A stretch of 64,000 bases of DNA from Chitinophaga sancti (GTDB lineage Bacteria; Bacteroidota; Bacteroidia; Chitinophagales; Chitinophagaceae): positions 6,226,001 through 6,290,000 of the forward strand of contig NZ_CP139247.1 of assembly GCF_034087045.1 (NCBI RefSeq). Reading direction: 5' to 3'. Shown piece after piece: positions 63,701-64,000 of this stretch. Under the pieces are notes generated by a model that worked only from the letters and a program-made list of their open reading frames with translations, did not search any database and was not told the origin of the DNA. The position numbers and the translations under genes are program-made. The first letter of the stretch is position 1. Each line of letters opens with the position of its first letter.

Positions 63701-63987
63701 AGCGAAAACACCGCATAGTCATTTACCCATGAGCTACACTGGTGTGATTGCTGAAAACCCCTGATCGTATGTACAAAATACTGGTACTTCCAGCCATCTC
63801 CATTCTTACCTGTTTGCGGGGTCCACGTATTCATGCCAAAAGGTAACGCTGTAGCCGGATAGGTATTACCATAAGAAAATTCATACTTGCTATTGGTTCC
63901 CTGCCTTGTATTTACATAGTTCACCTGGCTCATGCCATGCATAACTACAATGCACTGTAACAAGGCTAATAATAATTGCTTCATCAA
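60712..63987 (-). CDS. Secreted GH92-GH130 fusion enzyme (alpha-mannosidase plus beta-mannoside phosphorylase/hydrolase)
   Basis: 1091 residues with a signal peptide (MMKQLLLALLQCIVVMHGMS). Residues about 20-745 are a GH92 alpha-mannosidase: NYVNTRQGTNSKYEFSYGNT, GFQQSHQCSSWVNDYAVFSL, GFWDTFRGQFPLNTIMHP, then GYPGDEDQGQMSSWYVLSAA and GFYSVCPGTDQYVIGSPLFP. GH92 enzymes are calcium-dependent exo-alpha-mannosidases. Residues about 755-1091 are a five-bladed GH130 domain: DTFNPAAVLKDGKVCILYRA, GGCEDPRVAVTKEGTYLVLY with the likely catalytic D862, and CGPPAVKTEQGIVLLYNGKN. Joining both activities would let one secreted protein remove alpha-mannose and act on a beta-mannoside. It is the first gene of the operon with the permease and LacI. 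The ATG is 13 bases from the window edge. Confidence 0.88.
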   Translation of the reverse strand: MMKQLLLALLQCIVVMHGMSQVNYVNTRQGTNSKYEFSYGNTYPATALPFGMNTWTPQTGKNGDGWKYQYFVHTIRGFQQSHQCSSWVNDYAVFSLFPESELVVNEDERAASFKHENEIAQPGYYKVTFDNGIKTEFSPTERGAHFRFSFPSKKSIILLDGYTKMSQVKIDPSARKITGYVNNARWAPQNFRNYFEITFDKPFKAYGTWQHNKINANNSEGEGEGMGAYIDFGNAKQVEAKVASSYISPEQATLTLQRELGTFKKLEDTHTAADKVWNALLSRMKVEGGTAEQKATFYSCLYHANLFSHQFFEYDKEGNPYYFSPYDGKIHAGYMYTDNGFWDTFRGQFPLNTIMHPTMEGRYMQALLDAQEQCGWFPAWSFPGETGGMLGNHAISLLTDAWAKGIRTFDPQKALKAYFHEATNKGPWGSANGRPGSKEYYEMGYCPYSEKTLGATSWTLEFAYDDFCGYQLAKMTNQPFYEQVFSRQMYNYKNLYDPATGFMRAKDAEGNWVMPFDPLDWGGPYTEGNAWHWTWSVFHDVQGLINLMHGEQQFTNKIDSVFSIPGTIKVGGYGQVIHEMTEMAEFNMGQYAQGNEPIHHLVYLYNYAGQPWKTQWHVRQIMQNMYNATENGYPGDEDQGQMSSWYVLSAAGFYSVCPGTDQYVIGSPLFPKMTITLENNKQFIVEAENNSPRNVYIQSATLNGVPYEHNYITHNAIMNGGVLHLVMGPEPNKQRGVKPADRPFSLTAAGGWALGPFVRPAGVNPLISPDSTTSFRDPMTGELVGWESNDTFNPAAVLKDGKVCILYRAEDRSGKGIGMRTSRVGLATSEDGLLIKTRSKEPVLFPDNDNAKEFEWKGGCEDPRVAVTKEGTYLVLYTEWNNKVPRLGAALSKDLVHWEKKGPVFKGAFRDIASKSASILTEVNNGQLVISKVNGKYWMYWGEHHVYAATSDNGYEWTPLTTPDGKLKELMSPRKGYFDSDLTECGPPAVKTEQGIVLLYNGKNNAANGDKRYTANTYAAGQALFDSEHPDQLLDRLDQPFLIPQEAFEKSGQYPAGTVFIEGLVLFNNKWFLYYGCADSRVAVAVAGKKE

Positions 63988-64000
63988 TGAGTTAGTTTAA

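Overview
The window comes from a member of the Bacteroidota, most likely the Chitinophagaceae (Chitinophaga-like). The evidence is the gene content (GH92, GH130, GH43 and GH3 enzymes, a TonB-type beta-barrel with a carboxypeptidase-regulatory domain, WG-like and DUF6443/RHS proteins, BlaI/BlaR pairs, HxlR and AraC regulators), the many short signal peptides ending in AQ, and several promoters with the Bacteroidota -7 box TAnnTTTG. The assignment rests on recognition of families, not on a database search.

Region 1 to 11.2 kb (mostly + strand): the end of an alpha/beta hydrolase-like protein; a short structured transcription unit with its own promoter and terminator directly in front of an Rnl5-type RNA ligase; a Ppx/GppA phosphatase; a scar where an esterase gene and an alcohol dehydrogenase were both lost; a DUF1761/YdeI pair; an LpxL-like acyltransferase followed by a fatty acid desaturase (membrane lipid genes); a vWA protein; and katG.

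Region 11.2 to 34 kb: a secreted GH43-CBM6 enzyme, a WG-like protein, small regulators and oxidoreductases (AraC, flavin monooxygenase, TlpA, EthD/HxlR), an Fnr-like regulator with a perfect FNR-type box before its own start, a methyltransferase/DUF1275 pair, a BlaI-BlaR-beta-barrel operon that lies between a tRNA-Lys gene and a partial copy of its 3' half, an alpha/beta hydrolase, an M20 amidohydrolase, a GH3 enzyme, and several gene tails left by deletions. A 54-bp perfect palindrome with an 11-bp tandem repeat lies near 18.9 kb.

Region 34 to 56.6 kb (almost entirely - strand): a polymorphic-toxin locus. Transcription starts near 56.6 kb with a secreted YD-repeat protein (53301-56555), then a full-length DUF6443/RHS protein (48976-53289) with a C-terminal tip and a small secreted putative immunity protein. 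Downstream is a tandem reservoir of displaced RHS core fragments, C-terminal tips and about ten immunity-like genes, many reduced to tails. They are interleaved with an IS, an integrase fragment and fragments of SymE, XRE and CHC2 genes. A 1.1-kb direct repeat inside the RHS core and a 0.5-kb duplicated immunity cassette show how tips could be exchanged by homologous recombination.

Region 56.6 to 64 kb: remnants of an HxlR regulator and a VOC protein, an outer-membrane-type protein, a second identical tRNA-Lys, then a - strand operon for mannoside use: a GH92-GH130 fusion enzyme, a FucP-like sugar permease and a LacI regulator.
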